64,000 nucleotides of DNA from Clostridium bowmanii (GCF_018861315.1 NZ_JAHLDL010000012.1:1-64000), one strand, 5' to 3'; numbered from the stretch's first letter, positions 25,902 to 35,788 are shown. Notes: generated by a model not told the origin, from the letters alone. Made by a program: numbers and translations.

Positions 25902-27224
25902 ATGGATATGTTTGAATTACAAGCTGAAAAGAACTTATTAAAAGATGCGCCACTTGCTGAAAGATTAAAACCTGAAAAATTAGACGATTATGTAGGGCAA
26001 GAGCATATTTTAAGTAAAGGAAAGCTTTTATGGAGGGCCATTAAGGCGGATAAAATAACTTCCTTAATACTTTATGGGCCACCAGGTACAGGAAAAACTA
26101 GTTTGGCTAAAGTTATTGCAAATACAACAAAATCTAATTTTGTTAGGCTTAATGCAGTTACAGATGGCCTAAAAGAATTAAGAGAAGTGGTGGCCACGGC
26201 AAAGAATGATTTAGGAATGTATGATACTAAAACTATCTTATTTATAGATGAAATTCATAGATTTAATAAAGCTCAACAGGATGCATTATTACCATATGTA
26301 GAGAAGGGTACAATAGTATTAATTGGGGCAACCACAGAAAATCCATATTTCGAAGTTAACAACGCATTAATTTCTAGGTCTATGTTATTTAAGCTAGAGC
26401 CACTAGAGGAAAAACACATTCAAAAGATTATTACTCGTGCGCTAGAAGACAAGAAAGTAGGATTTGGGAATACTAATATTTGTATGGAGAATGATTCTAT
26501 AAGTTATCTTGCAAATATGGCAAATGGAGATGCTAGGTGTGCACTTAATGCCTTGGAGTTATCAGTACTCACTACAGATAAAGATGAGCTAGGAGTAATA
26601 AATATAACACTAGCTGTTATGGTGGAATGTCTTCAAAAAAAACATATAAAATACGATAAAAATAGAGACGAACATTACGATGTTATTTCTGCCTTTATTA
26701 AAAGTATGAGAGGGTCTGACCCGGATGCTACCATACATTACCTGTCTAGAATGATATATGCTGGGGAGGATCCTAAATTTATTGCTAGGAGAATTGTAAT
26801 AGCTGCGTCTGAGGATGTAGGAAATGCGGACCCAATTGCACTACTTGTAGCAAATAATGCGGCACAGGCAGTTCAGTTTGTAGGCATGCCAGAAGCAAGA
26901 ATTATTTTATCACAAGCTGCAATTTATATAGCCTGCGCACCTAAAAGTAATGCATCATATATGGCTATTAATAAAGCACTTAAAGATTTAGAGACAAAAA
27001 ACATAGGGAGTGTACCTCCTCATTTAAGGGATCAAAGTTATAGTGGAGCAAAGAAATTAGGTCACGGAGTAGGATACCTATACCCTCATGACTATGAAGG
27101 AAATTATGTGAAGCAACAATATTTGCCAGATGAACTAGTTGGTACATCATATTATGAAGCTGGCAATAATGGATATGAGAAAAAAATTAAAGACAGACTT
27201 AAGGAACATTCAAATAAAAAATAG
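25902..27224 (+). CDS. rarA: replication-associated recombination protein A (AAA+ ATPase)
   Basis: Clamp-loader-like ATPase acting at stalled forks. Walker A is GPPGTGKTS (about 59-67), Walker B ILFIDEIHRF (about 110), sensor 1 IGATTENPYFEV (about 142) and the C-terminal tetramerisation region has DPDATIHYLSRMIYAGEDP and the HLRDQSYSGAKKLGHG block. 440 residues, normal length. GAGGTG precedes the ATG. Monocistronic, ending just before a family A repeat. Confidence 0.96.
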   Translation: MDMFELQAEKNLLKDAPLAERLKPEKLDDYVGQEHILSKGKLLWRAIKADKITSLILYGPPGTGKTSLAKVIANTTKSNFVRLNAVTDGLKELREVVATAKNDLGMYDTKTILFIDEIHRFNKAQQDALLPYVEKGTIVLIGATTENPYFEVNNALISRSMLFKLEPLEEKHIQKIITRALEDKKVGFGNTNICMENDSISYLANMANGDARCALNALELSVLTTDKDELGVINITLAVMVECLQKKHIKYDKNRDEHYDVISAFIKSMRGSDPDATIHYLSRMIYAGEDPKFIARRIVIAASEDVGNADPIALLVANNAAQAVQFVGMPEARIILSQAAIYIACAPKSNASYMAINKALKDLETKNIGSVPPHLRDQSYSGAKKLGHGVGYLYPHDYEGNYVKQQYLPDELVGTSYYEAGNNGYEKKIKDRLKEHSNKK

Positions 27225-27324
27225 TAAACTAAATTTTATGCTAAGATGTATTTACTATGGATAACTTTTTTATAGTTGAGAGTTAAAATAAAATTTTCAT
27301 TTTCTAACAAATGTTTTTATACGC

Positions 27325-27517
27325 AAAAAAAGTATATATTATGTAAACTTCATTTGAGCAAGCTCTAGTTATTCTTAAATGATTTTAATGGGAGATGCGT
27401 TAAGAAAAGTGCATGTTTGAGCGTTAGCGAGTTTGCACTTTTTAGCATCTTTCATTAAAATCATTTTAGAATTACTTAGCACAGCGAACAGAAGTTGTAG
27501 TAATATATACTTTTTTT
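27325..27517. repeat. family A foldback element, copy 1 (A1)
   Basis: A 193-bp element with perfect 17-bp terminal inverted repeats (27325-27341 with 27501-27517, AGTATATATTA type). Inside, TAAATGATTTTAATG pairs with CATTAAAATCATTTTA, GATGC with GCATC, and GTGCA with TGCAC around the apex TTTGAGCG..GCGAGTTT. The right end overlaps the stop codon of the M3 peptidase gene. It lies where rarA and the peptidase gene converge and could fold into one long hairpin terminating both. Confidence 0.85.
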
Positions 27518-29303
27518 ATTTCATATTCACAAATTTATCTATATCTTGGGTAATAATGTTTAGAGAACTTCTCCAAAAATCAATAGAATGGATATCTACA
27601 TTCATCATTTTTGCCACTTGAACTAAATTATTTTTCCCAGTAGCAGAAAGTAAGGCATCATAATCATTTACAAAGGAGTCTCCTCTTTTTAAATACTCAG
27701 AATACAATCCTTTGGAAAATAATAGACCGAAGGCATAAGGAAAGTTGTAAAAATTACTAGAAGCATCATAATAATGTGGTTTGCATATCCACATATATGG
27801 GTGCAAAAAATTATGGTCAAGACCAGCACCATATGCTTTTTTCTGAGCGTCTATCATAATTTCTTTTAATTCATTAACAGGCAATGAATTATTCTCTCGG
27901 CGTTTAAATAGTTCAGTTTCAAATAAGTAACGGCTTAAAATATCTATAATTACTTGAGCATTGCTAGAAATATTATGCTCTAAGATAGCAAAAGCTTCTT
28001 CTGAAGATGCATTTTTTAATGCTGCATTGCTTATTATTGTTTCACAAAATATAGAGGCAGTTTCTGCAATAGGCATAGGATAGTCACTATTTAATGCAGA
28101 CTCTTCTGTTAAACATAAACCATGATATCCATGACCCAATTCGTGAGCCAGAGTAGAAACATCGTTAAAACTTCCTGTAAAGTTAGATAAAATTCTACTT
28201 TCTTTAATGCTATGTAAATTAGCACAAAAGGCGCCACCTAATTTTCCTGCGCGAGGCTCTGCATCAATCCAGTTATGAGAAAAAGCATTATCGGCATAAC
28301 TGGAAAGCTTATCACTAAAGGTAGCAAAATTTTTAACTATAAATTCTCTTGCTGAGTCATAGGTAAAGTGCATATTGGCGCTACCCATTGGAGCAAATAA
28401 TTCATAAAAAGGAAGACCTCCAGAATAGCCTAATATTTCAGCTTTTTTTCTGAAATATTTTTCAAAAGAAGGAAGGCTCTCCATCATAGCACCTAGCATT
28501 GCATCTAGTGTTTCACTATCCATTCTTGAGTTTTCAAGAGCATTATGAAGTGGAGACTTATATCCACGAGCCTTGCAAAGTGTAATAACTTCTCCTTTTA
28601 TACCGTTTAATGCTGCAGCAGAGGATTCAGCAATTGCATCATAAGATTTGAGTTCCGATTCATAAGCATTTTTACGGAGTTTACTATCTTTATCAAAAGC
28701 CATGTTTCTAATAGTAGATAGGGGTAGTCTCACGTCTTCTCCATTTATATTAATAGGGACGAGTAGTGTTGAGGTAAGTATATTTTGAAGTTTAGACCAA
28801 GCATTTGAACCACTATTTTTCATTTTAGCCATAAGCTCTTCTTCTGTATCACTAAGTAAGTATTTAGCATTACTAGCTAGGTCACTTATGTAATAACTAT
28901 GAGTCTTAATAGTGTTAGAATCTTCGATTAGAGATTCTATATTTTCTAGTGAATTACACCATTTTGAAAAAACGGTATGAGGTTTAGCCAGTTCAGCCAG
29001 GTTTAAGGACAATTTCTCTGAAAATTTGTTAGCAATTTCATTTTTTGTATCAACACTTAAAACTAATTCTGTATAATTAAATAATTTATTTACAAGATCA
29101 TTAAATTCATTTTCAAAATTAATATAGGCCTCAATTTTTAATTTAGAGTCATCAGATTTTGTTTCATTATTAGAAGAATTACAATTCTCTATTGTCCATT
29201 TTTTTATATATTCTATGGAATTTTCAAAACAATTAATGTCTTCTTTAAATTCCACACTGTCAAAGGATGTGTATAGCTCATTTAAACTCCACTTCATTTC
29301 CAT
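27516..29303 (-). CDS. M3 family oligoendopeptidase (PepF-like)
   Basis: Cytoplasmic zinc peptidase that cuts short peptides. The zinc motif LAHELGHGYHG lies near residue 387, with the third ligand glutamate in PIAETASIFCETI about 25 residues later. The N-terminal helical domain and 595 residue length fit the M3B group. The start ATG follows AGAGGTG. The last codons and the stop overlap the terminal repeat of a family A element. Confidence 0.93.
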   Translation of the reverse strand: MEMKWSLNELYTSFDSVEFKEDINCFENSIEYIKKWTIENCNSSNNETKSDDSKLKIEAYINFENEFNDLVNKLFNYTELVLSVDTKNEIANKFSEKLSLNLAELAKPHTVFSKWCNSLENIESLIEDSNTIKTHSYYISDLASNAKYLLSDTEEELMAKMKNSGSNAWSKLQNILTSTLLVPININGEDVRLPLSTIRNMAFDKDSKLRKNAYESELKSYDAIAESSAAALNGIKGEVITLCKARGYKSPLHNALENSRMDSETLDAMLGAMMESLPSFEKYFRKKAEILGYSGGLPFYELFAPMGSANMHFTYDSAREFIVKNFATFSDKLSSYADNAFSHNWIDAEPRAGKLGGAFCANLHSIKESRILSNFTGSFNDVSTLAHELGHGYHGLCLTEESALNSDYPMPIAETASIFCETIISNAALKNASSEEAFAILEHNISSNAQVIIDILSRYLFETELFKRRENNSLPVNELKEIMIDAQKKAYGAGLDHNFLHPYMWICKPHYYDASSNFYNFPYAFGLLFSKGLYSEYLKRGDSFVNDYDALLSATGKNNLVQVAKMMNVDIHSIDFWRSSLNIITQDIDKFVNMK

Positions 29304-29373
29304 ATTAACACCTCTATTTACAAAATTTTATAAAACTAATATATAAAATATATTATAACACGTTATATAAAAT

Positions 29374-29450
29374 AAAATAACCCTATAATAGGGTTATTTT
29401 ACATTTGTATAAGGACGTAAAAAAAGTAGGAATAATTCTCCTACTTTTTA
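29374..29450 (-). terminator. two tandem terminators after the YtxH/DUF948-like pair
   Basis: AAAAAGTAGGA..TCCTACTTTTT (29420-29450) overlaps the stop codon of the upstream minus-strand gene, and AAAATAACCCTA..TAGGGTTATTTT (29374-29400) follows it. Both are classic hairpins with T runs. Confidence 0.75.
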
Positions 29451-29782
29451 TTTGAAAATATCTTTTTTATAATAGTTAAAATATCTACTATGTATACTAA
29501 ATATTTTTCTAGTGATTCTGTTGCACCAACTGCAGTGGCAGTTGTCTGAACTACTACTTCAGTAACATCTTTTATATTGTCTGTTACCTCGTACAAATTA
29601 GCAAAGGTTTTTGGTAAACCGGTTAATATTTCATCAATACTATCTTCATTCTTTAAGATAATTGAATTTACCTTTGATATAGTTTTAATAAGTTTTAACA
29701 ATCCTACTATTAGTATAACTAAAATAATTATACCAAGAAAAATCAATATGCCTTGTCCTGTTTTAAAAAAGTCTACATACAT
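29441..29782 (-). CDS. small membrane-anchored helical protein (DUF948-like)
   Basis: 113 residues with one N-terminal helix (about 12-32), then a long amphipathic region rich in V, T, D and N (SIDEILTGLPKTFANLYEV, DNIKDVTEVVVQTTATAVG) typical of DUF948-like envelope stress proteins. GTG codons further upstream open the frame, but the ATG at 29782 is preferred. It lies 30 nt after the YtxH gene on the same strand, a common pairing in Firmicutes. Function unknown. Confidence 0.75.
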   Translation of the reverse strand: MYVDFFKTGQGILIFLGIIILVILIVGLLKLIKTISKVNSIILKNEDSIDEILTGLPKTFANLYEVTDNIKDVTEVVVQTTATAVGATESLEKYLVYIVDILTIIKKIFSNKK

Positions 29783-29812
29783 TAATAGCACCACTATTCT
29801 TTTAAATTTTGG

Positions 29813-30307
29813 TTATTTTTTAATCTCAACTTCAACTTGTCCCACAATTGCTTCTGAATCATCATTGTCAGTTACAGCATCATTTATTGCAGATGCAACT
29901 TTCGATGTCTTTTTTTCATTTAGATATTGAGAAACTTTAACTTTCGCATCTGTTACATTATTCTTAGCTTCAGAAACTTTATTACTCATAGCATCTTTAA
30001 GTTCTATACTTTTTTGTTTGATTTTAACTTTAGCATCTGATACATTATCTTTAGCATCGGAAACTTTATTATCGACAGTTTGCTTAATCTCTATAGTTTT
30101 TTCTTTAATATTGTTTGTAAGCTCTTTTGATGTATTGGCGATATCTTCCCTGTTTTCTTTACCAGATTTAGGGGAAAATAGTAAACCGCCTAGTAAACCA
30201 CTAACACTGCCAGCAGCTGTACCTATAAGTAATTTTTTTGCTGTATCAATTCTTAATTTTCTTTGTTTTTCTTTTTTTCTTTTTTCTATCCAATTTGTAA
30301 ATATCAT
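29813..30307 (-). CDS. YtxH domain-containing general-stress-type protein
   Basis: A 164-residue protein. The N-terminal part (about 21-50, LLIGTAAGSVSGLLGGLLFSP) is the glycine-rich YtxH membrane segment, followed by SGKENREDI. The rest is a highly charged coiled-coil-like stretch with degenerate repeats of VSDAKxxVxDAKVK. Function unknown; the family is linked to general stress in Bacillus. The start follows GGAGG. First gene of a two-gene operon. Confidence 0.85.
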   Translation of the reverse strand: MIFTNWIEKRKKEKQRKLRIDTAKKLLIGTAAGSVSGLLGGLLFSPKSGKENREDIANTSKELTNNIKEKTIEIKQTVDNKVSDAKDNVSDAKVKIKQKSIELKDAMSNKVSEAKNNVTDAKVKVSQYLNEKKTSKVASAINDAVTDNDDSEAIVGQVEVEIKK

Positions 30308-30579
30308 AATTATTTCCTCCTTTAAAGATAAAACCTTATAGTCTAATCATATACTTTATGTGGTTAATGTCAACACTTAAGGAGAAATGTAACGAAAACG
30401 TTACAAAATGCTATTATGAACAAAAGTTACTATAAAAGCATATCAATTTTCTGAGATGTTTGATAAAATGAAAAAGTATTTTTGAAGGTAAGGCATAATA
30501 GAAAATAGTTGAACAGTATTTTATAGGTACAATGCTTATAGAATGTGCTGATGTTAATGAAATTACTATGGGGGGGTTT

Positions 30580-31311
30580 ATGATAAAATTATTATGGTAT
30601 TTATATTTTTCAATATATTTGTGTATTTCATCAGTTAGTTTTATTGAAATAAAATATATAGCTAGGAAATCACCTAAAGAGGCTGAAATATATGCCTATA
30701 GGAGAGCACAGAAAATTTCAAGATATGTGTTGAAGGTAACAAACACAAGTATGAAAGTTAGTGGTATTGAAAATATACCAGTGGAAAATTGTGTTTTTAT
30801 ATCAAATCATCAAGCTATTTTTGATGGGTTCGCGTTGGTGGCATGCATTGATAAACCTTTTGGGTTTATTGCTAAAAAAGAAATAAAAAAGATACCACTA
30901 ATTAGTACTTGGTTAAGATCAATAGGATCCATTTATATAAATAGGCAAAGTACCAGAGAATCAATTAAGACTATTCAAGAAGCTGTAGAAAAGATAAATG
31001 GTGGAAGTTCTATGTTGATTTTCCCAGAGGGAACAAGAAGTTTAAAATCTAAAATGAATTCCTTTAAAAAAGGGAGCATTAAACTGGCAACCAAATCTAA
31101 AACTTGCATAGTACCTATAACTATAGATGGCTCTTACAATGTATTAGAAGCTTCTATAAAAGTCATGGGGAACAACATAAATATGGTTATACATAAACCT
31201 ATTTATGTTAATTCATTAAGTAGAGCCGAGGAGCAAGATTTAGCAGAATATGTACAGAACATAATAGAAGATGAATTAAATAATATGGTATTAAAAAAGA
31301 TTAGGGGCTAG
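30580..31311 (+). CDS. plsC: 1-acyl-sn-glycerol-3-phosphate acyltransferase
   Basis: Adds the second acyl chain to lysophosphatidic acid in phospholipid synthesis, at the membrane. It shows one N-terminal helix, the catalytic NHQAIFDG block (HX4D, about residue 74), the glycerophosphate-binding FPEGTRS (about 147) and the VPITIDGSY block. 243 residues, normal length. The frame extends to 30532, but the GGGGGG run fixes the ATG at 30580. A motif CAATTTTCTGA similar to the symporter promoters lies near 30446. Confidence 0.93.
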   Translation: MIKLLWYLYFSIYLCISSVSFIEIKYIARKSPKEAEIYAYRRAQKISRYVLKVTNTSMKVSGIENIPVENCVFISNHQAIFDGFALVACIDKPFGFIAKKEIKKIPLISTWLRSIGSIYINRQSTRESIKTIQEAVEKINGGSSMLIFPEGTRSLKSKMNSFKKGSIKLATKSKTCIVPITIDGSYNVLEASIKVMGNNINMVIHKPIYVNSLSRAEEQDLAEYVQNIIEDELNNMVLKKIRG

Positions 31312-31344
31312 TTTTACACTACTAGGCCCCTAATCTTTTTTTGT
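31293..31344. terminator. bidirectional terminator between plsC and the Na/Pi transporter gene
   Basis: AAAAAAGATTAGGGGCTAG (31293-31311) pairs with CTAGGCCCCTAATCTTTTTT with one bulge. The left arm overlaps the last codons of plsC. Confidence 0.85.
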
Positions 31345-31354
31345 TTATTGAAAT

Positions 31355-32962
31355 TTATTTTGAATTAACCACCATTTGTGCAATATTATTTGAATGATCT
31401 CCAACTCTTTCAAGATTAGTTAATAGCTCTAGATAAACAGAGCCACCAGCTGGTGTACATTGGAGTTTATTTAATCTAACTATATGCTCATTTTTAAGTT
31501 GTTTTTCCATATCATCTATATTTTCTTCAACAGCCATGGCTTTACGAGCAGATTCTAAATCAGAATTCTCTAAAGCTATTATGGCATTATCCACACAATA
31601 CTTTACAGTTTCAAACATATGTGCAAGATCAGTTATTGCTTTTTTAGAGAAAGTGAGGTTGCCATCCACCTTTAATTTTGCAAGTTCCCCTAAGTTTTCG
31701 GCATGATCTCCAATTCTCTCTATATCATTTACTACATGATATAATGAAGTAATGATTTCAGATTGACGCTCAGATAGAGACGTATTTGAAAGGGACACCA
31801 TATAACCAGTTATTTCTCTTTCAAGAAAATTTATGGTAACCTCATGCTCAATAACTGAACTCATCAAACTCTCATCAGAATTTAAAAAGGCTTGCATTGC
31901 ATTTGAAAGATTTTCAGAGGCAAGTTTTCCCATTCTACTAAGTTCCTTGATTACTTGTCCAACTGCGATGGAAGGGGTTTCTAGTAACCTGATATCTAAG
32001 TATTCAAGTACAAGAGCAGATGATTTTTCATCTTCGCCAGGGACTAATTTATTAACAATTTTAACTAAAGTACCTATAAACCAAATTTGAATAAATACAT
32101 TTGTCAAATTAAATAACGTATGTGCATTGGCAATTTGTCTTTGAATATCTCCACCAAACATTGGAACAATTTTTAAAACTGGCTTGAAAGCTAGCATAAA
32201 CATTATTGTACCTGTGGTGTTGAAAATCAAATGTATAAGTGCAGCTCTCCTAGCGTTTCTGCTAGTTCCAATACTTGCGAGTAATGCAGTAGCGCAGGTT
32301 CCAATATTATCTCCGAAAAGTATAGGAAGTGCAACGCCAAGGGTGATACTGCTATTTGAAGCAAGTGCCATTAATATTCCAATAGTAGCACTACTACTTT
32401 GAACTGTTGCTGTCATACCAAGACCAACAAGAACTCCCATGAGTGGATGTTTTCCGAGTACTAAAATAAGGTTTTTAAAGCTATTTAGCTCACTTAGTGG
32501 CCTCATAGCATTTTCCATCATTGACATACCTACAAATAATATACCAAAACCTAGAATAATTTCGCCAATGTCTCTAGTTTTTTTCTTCTTGCAAAACATA
32601 ACTAAAACAGCACCTATTGCGAGAATAAAGGGTGCTATATCTGTAAGTTTAAAAGCTATAAGTTGAGCGGTCATTGTAGTACCAATGTTTGCTCCCATAA
32701 TAACCCCAGCAGCTTGAAATAAATTCATAAGTCCTGCATTTACAAAACCCACAGTCATTACTGTAGTTGCACTACTACTTTGAATAATTGCAGTAACCCC
32801 TGCACCGACAAGTACGGCGAAGAACCTATTGCTAGTTAGAATTTCTAGCATTCTTTTTAACTTTTCGCCGGCTGCCTTTTGGAGACCATCACCCATTAGC
32901 TTCATTCCATACACGAATAGTCCGAGTCCACCTAAAAGTTGAAAAATCATCTTATAATCCAT
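31355..32962 (-). CDS. Na/Pi cotransporter family protein with C-terminal PhoU domain
   Basis: Sodium-coupled phosphate carrier of the NptA/PhoU-fusion type. Two inverted membrane repeats carry the signatures QSSSATT (61-67) and QSSSATIG (about 187). About eight helices are followed after residue 340 by a PhoU-like helical domain (HVVNDIERIGDHAENL and NLERVGDHSNNI are its E/DxxxD metal motifs). 535 residues. AGGAGAG precedes the ATG. The PhoU domain probably tunes transport to phosphate status. Confidence 0.92.
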   Translation of the reverse strand: MDYKMIFQLLGGLGLFVYGMKLMGDGLQKAAGEKLKRMLEILTSNRFFAVLVGAGVTAIIQSSSATTVMTVGFVNAGLMNLFQAAGVIMGANIGTTMTAQLIAFKLTDIAPFILAIGAVLVMFCKKKKTRDIGEIILGFGILFVGMSMMENAMRPLSELNSFKNLILVLGKHPLMGVLVGLGMTATVQSSSATIGILMALASNSSITLGVALPILFGDNIGTCATALLASIGTSRNARRAALIHLIFNTTGTIMFMLAFKPVLKIVPMFGGDIQRQIANAHTLFNLTNVFIQIWFIGTLVKIVNKLVPGEDEKSSALVLEYLDIRLLETPSIAVGQVIKELSRMGKLASENLSNAMQAFLNSDESLMSSVIEHEVTINFLEREITGYMVSLSNTSLSERQSEIITSLYHVVNDIERIGDHAENLGELAKLKVDGNLTFSKKAITDLAHMFETVKYCVDNAIIALENSDLESARKAMAVEENIDDMEKQLKNEHIVRLNKLQCTPAGGSVYLELLTNLERVGDHSNNIAQMVVNSK

Positions 32963-33129
32963 CTTAACTCTCCTTTAAAAAAGAATATTCATATGTTCCT
33001 TATGTTTCCTATGAAATTTTATCATAGCAATGTTAAGTTGGTGTTAAGTTTTTATGATTTATGTTAAAAATTTTACGAATTCAGACATTTTTTTAACTAA
33101 TGTTACGAAATGTTAAGAAAAGGTTAATT

Positions 33130-33765
33130 TTATGACATATGGACCTTTCGCTTTTCTAAAATTGAAATTAGTATTAAGGCAAAAGCTCCACCAATTAGTG
33201 CAGTTATAAGCTGAGGTAAACCCATAGCAATAACTAAATTATTCGCTATTTTTGCAGGTATATTTAGCTTGAAGATTTCGCCACGCACTCTCGTGACTTC
33301 AGTCATGAGTTAGTGGCGTTAAGTATTATTGCATAAAATATAAGTAAATTACACATACTAAGTGTTGATTAATGGGATAAGTTTTGATGCTGAAATAGAT
33401 AAAAAAAGATATTTTATAAAAGCACCAATTACAATTCCTAGATATTTACCATATTTACCTCTATTATTTAAAATTACAAAGCTGAGAAGGAATAGTATGT
33501 TACCAATAATTATAAAAGGAATGAAGGGAGCTAAAGCGCCAGCAAGTTATCCAGTTAGCCAAGCGAGTATTGGGGTTAAAGAGCCTACTAATATTCCATA
33601 AAAACCTCCACAAATTGCAGCTGTGAGTATAAGGAGTGTGTTAACTGCTGGTCCAACAAAAAATTGGCTTATTTGACCTGTAGTTTTTCCTATTACCTGA
33701 AAAACTATAGCTAATGCAAGAAAGAGACTTGCTTTTATTAGTTTATTAATGTCTATACTTTTCAT
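33130..33765 (-). pseudogene. broken ECF transporter S component (substrate unknown)
   Basis: The intact beginning (72 codons, MKSIDINKLIKASLFLALAI..) reads as the first helices of an ECF S component. At 33544-33546 a TAA interrupts the frame, but translation continues in the same frame with LAGALAPFIPFIIIGNILFL and KYLGIVIGAFIKYLFLSISA up to a TAG near 33360. After about 85 bp of unrelated sequence it resumes with FKLNIPAKIANNLVIAMGLP and ITALIGGAFALILISILEKR, ending at 33130. One nonsense change and one insertion therefore disable it. The insertion contains a strong hairpin (CGCCAC..GTGGCG, 33279-33318). Confidence 0.85.
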
Positions 33766-33927
33766 AATATTACCTTTTTTTTATTATTTTAATATAACAA
33801 TTATAACCTATTAATACAATGGCTTCAATATGATGGATTAGTGGTGATATTATTCCACATAGGCCACAATTGATTATATTACTATATAGATAGAGGCAAA
33901 TGAAAAAATATTATAAACTTATATTGC
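33766..33927. other. intergenic region upstream of hcp
   Basis: AT-rich sequence between divergent genes. An imperfect inverted repeat around GTGGTGATATTATTCCAC (near 33840) is visible. No open frame with a ribosome binding site. Confidence 0.3.
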
Positions 33928-33941
33928 GTAACAATTGTTAC
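33928..33941 (+). promoter_or_regulatory. candidate CRP/FNR-type operator upstream of hcp
   Basis: GTAACAATTGTTAC is a perfect 14-bp palindrome about 160 nt before hcp, with TATACT some 20 nt further on. In clostridia hcp is known to be controlled by CRP/FNR-family regulators such as HcpR, which bind dyads of this size. The assignment to HcpR is inference. Confidence 0.45.
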
Positions 33942-34099
33942 CGACTTTAAATACATATAAAAGTATACTAAAGGTAGTTCAAAAATAAAGTCGAATTATT
34001 TATGTCCTTATCAATTATTCTAAACAATAAATTTATAATATATGGAAGATAATTATATGAAACTATTGTCATTCCAAAAAAATATTAGGAGGAATTATA

Positions 34100-35743
34100 A
34101 TGAGTATGTTTTGTTATCAATGTCAAGAAGCTTCAAAAGGAACGGGTTGCATCGTAGGCGGAATGTGTGGTAAATCAGCTGATTTAGCTAATATGCAGGA
34201 TTTATTAATTTTTGTTTTAAAAGGAATATCTATTTATAGTACAAGTGCAAGGAAACTAGGAATAGAAAATGAAAAGGTAAATAAATTTGTAGCAAATGGA
34301 TTGTTCATGACTATAACAAATGCTAACTTTGATAAAGCTAGATTTATCGAAACAATAACAAAAGCATTAGAATTACGTGAAGAAATTAAGGCAGAACTCG
34401 TAAATGCTGGTGGAATAATAGATGGTAATTTACCTGAATGTGCAACGTGGACAGGCAATACTTCAGAGTTTGAGAGCAAATCTATGAATGTTGGTGTACT
34501 TAAAACGGAAAATGAAGATGTAAGATCTTTAAGAGAATTAGTTATCTATGGTATCAAAGGAATAGCAGCTTATACTGAACATGGATATAATTTAGGGTAT
34601 GAAAACAATTCCATATATGCATATATGCAAAAGGGACTTTCTCAAACAACTGATGATAGCTTATCTGTTGATGAATTAGTGGCACTAGTACTTGAGTGTG
34701 GCAAATATGGTGTTGATGCTATGGCATTATTAGATAAAGCTAATACTACTACTTACGGAAATCCAGAAATTTCAAAAGTAAACATCGGAACTCGAAATAA
34801 CCCAGCTATATTAATTAGTGGACATGATTTAAAGGATATGGAAGAACTATTAAAGCAAACACAGGGCACAGGAGTAGATGTTTATACTCATAGTGAGATG
34901 TTACCAGCAAACTATTATCCAGCGTTCAAAAAGTATACTAATCTTGTAGGTAACTACGGAAATGCATGGTGGAAACAAGATTCAGAGTTTGAAAGCTTTA
35001 ATGGACCAATACTTATGACAACAAACTGTATTACTCCTCCAAAAGCTTCTTATAAAGATAGAGTTTATACTACGGGAGCATCTGGATTTGATGGTATGAA
35101 GCATATAGCAGATAGAGAAGACGGAAAGGCAAAAGATTTTTCAGCTATAATTGAGCATGCTAAAAGATGTAGTTCTCCAATTGAAATTGAAAGAGGAGAA
35201 ATAGTTGGAGGTTTTGCACATAATCAAGTATTAGCTTTGGCTGATAAAGTTGTAGATGCTGTTAAATCAGGGGCAATCAAAAGATTCTTTGTAATGGCCG
35301 GTTGTGATGGAAGAATGAAAGATAGAGAATACTATACTGATTTTGCAAAAGAACTTCCAAATGATACAGTTATTTTAACTGCAGGGTGTGCAAAATATAG
35401 ATACAATAAATTAGAACTTGGAGATATTGGTGGAATACCTAGAGTACTAGATGCAGGACAATGTAATGATTCATATTCATTAGTTGTAATAGCAATGAAA
35501 CTTCAAGAAGTATTTGGACTTGCTGATATTAACGAATTACCAATAACTTACAATATTGCATGGTATGAGCAAAAGGCTGTAATAGTATTATTAGCATTAT
35601 TACACCTAGGAGTTAAAAACATTCATTTAGGACCAACATTACCAGCATTTTTATCTCCAAATGTGGTTAATGTATTAGTTGAGAACTTTGGAATTGCTCC
35701 CATTGGGACTGTAGAAGAAGATATAAAAATGTTTATGGCTTAA
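34100..35743 (+). CDS. hcp: hybrid-cluster protein (hydroxylamine reductase / NO-detoxifying)
   Basis: Cytoplasmic iron-sulfur enzyme with a hybrid Fe-S-O cluster that handles nitric oxide and hydroxylamine. The N-terminal cubane ligands are Cys5, Cys8, Cys17 and Cys23 (C-x2-C-x8-C-x5-C, the anaerobe-type spacing). Hybrid cluster segments include [54 protein letters not shown] and [10 protein letters not shown]. 547 residues. TAGGAGG precedes the ATG. Monocistronic, with no hcr reductase beside it. Confidence 0.97.
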   Translation: MSMFCYQCQEASKGTGCIVGGMCGKSADLANMQDLLIFVLKGISIYSTSARKLGIENEKVNKFVANGLFMTITNANFDKARFIETITKALELREEIKAELVNAGGIIDGNLPECATWTGNTSEFESKSMNVGVLKTENEDVRSLRELVIYGIKGIAAYTEHGYNLGYENNSIYAYMQKGLSQTTDDSLSVDELVALVLECGKYGVDAMALLDKANTTTYGNPEISKVNIGTRNNPAILISGHDLKDMEELLKQTQGTGVDVYTHSEMLPANYYPAFKKYTNLVGNYGNAWWKQDSEFESFNGPILMTTNCITPPKASYKDRVYTTGASGFDGMKHIADREDGKAKDFSAIIEHAKRCSSPIEIERGEIVGGFAHNQVLALADKVVDAVKSGAIKRFFVMAGCDGRMKDREYYTDFAKELPNDTVILTAGCAKYRYNKLELGDIGGIPRVLDAGQCNDSYSLVVIAMKLQEVFGLADINELPITYNIAWYEQKAVIVLLALLHLGVKNIHLGPTLPAFLSPNVVNVLVENFGIAPIGTVEEDIKMFMA

Positions 35744-35752
35744 AGACCTTAA

Positions 35753-35788
35753 GAGCACTCTAAATGATTTTAGGGTGCTCCTATTTTT
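35753..35788 (+). terminator. terminator of hcp
   Basis: GAGCACTCTAAA pairs with TTTAGGGTGCTC (35753-35780, one GU pair) and is followed by CTATTTTTAA. Confidence 0.8.

Noticed and set aside
27433-27621. 62-codon plus-strand frame across the end of the M3 peptidase
   Set aside because: It lies in the foldback element and is antisense to the peptidase; no ribosome binding site.
33362-33601. 79-codon plus-strand frame in the ECF pseudogene
   Set aside because: It is the antisense shadow of the S-component remains.
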